Shown: piece by piece, positions 15,006-15,032 of the stretch | Position numbering within the stretch: the stretch's first letter is position 1 | Layout of the letters: every line of letters begins with the position of its first letter | From: an uncultured Actinomycetes bacterium | GTDB taxonomy: Bacteria; Actinomycetota; Thermoleophilia; Gaiellales; Gaiellaceae | Reading direction: 5' to 3' | DNA: 15,032 bases | NCBI GenBank assembly: GCA_903930195.1 | Contig: CAIYXH010000205.1 | Location: forward strand, 1 to 15,032 | The notes under the pieces: model-generated | What the model was told of the DNA's origin: nothing | The model's database searches: none | Seen by the model: only the letters and a program-made list of their open reading frames with translations | Translations under genes and position numbers: made by a program

Positions 15006-15032
15006 CTAGCCCGCCAGCAGGTCGGCCACGCG
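15006..15032 (-). CDS. C-terminal end of an unidentified gene (8 codons)
   Basis: On the minus strand, RVADLLAG followed by TAG (15008-15006) is in frame to the window edge and stops 2 bases before the GTG of the membrane protein. The spacing fits the operon pattern, and such an ending is common in glycosyltransferases and sugar-nucleotide enzymes, but 8 residues cannot identify the protein. Confidence 0.45.
   Translation of the reverse strand, partial: RVADLLAG

Noticed and set aside
13243..15009. 588-codon open frame on the plus strand
   Set aside because: It is antisense to the membrane protein gene, extremely charged and low in hydrophobic residues, with no recognisable motif.

Overview
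This 15 kb window is a very GC-rich, tightly packed piece of a cell-surface polysaccharide biosynthesis locus. It has no RNA genes, insertion sequences, CRISPR arrays or long non-coding stretches; the longest gap between genes is about 22 bases. The high GC, the many GTG starts, the back-to-back overlapping genes and the protein style suggest an actinobacterium, possibly a deep-branching soil class such as Thermoleophilia. That placement is an inference from overall character, since no marker gene is present.

Plus-strand operon (1-4878): the C-terminal end of a WecE/RffA-type sugar aminotransferase, a class I SAM methyltransferase, a large heparinase II/III-family protein and a family 4 glycosyltransferase (GT4) with an extra N-terminal region. 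Gaps are 7 bases, 5 bases and a 4-base ATGA overlap, so these genes are probably one transcript that begins before the window.

Minus-strand operon (15032 down to 4875): in transcription order, the last 8 codons of an unknown gene, a polytopic GT-C-like membrane protein, a GT4, an O-antigen ligase/Wzy-type polymerase, another GT4, a second methyltransferase, a second heparinase II/III-family protein, and a long protein made of two GT4 domains fused head to tail. These genes also overlap or nearly touch. The two operons converge and share one CTAG, which supplies the TAG stop of both final genes.

Together the genes look like a Wzy-dependent pathway for an exopolysaccharide, capsule or surface glycan: an amino-deoxysugar enzyme, five GT4 domains to build a repeat unit, methyltransferases to decorate it, a polymerase, a probable extracytoplasmic-facing sugar transferase, and two lyase-family proteins that could trim or turn over a uronic-acid-containing polymer. 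No initiating phosphoglycosyltransferase, Wzx flippase or chain-length regulator is inside the window.

The most notable observations are: (1) the polymerase gene is interrupted by an in-frame TAA, followed by 32 good codons of a membrane helix that end one base before the next gene; (2) the two operons carry the same methyltransferase-heparinase-GT module as mirror images; (3) a natural GT4-GT4 fusion, whose second domain has Asp at both positions of the usual E-x7-E motif; (4) the CTAG stop shared by two convergent genes. I see no clear evidence of a wholly new class of system.
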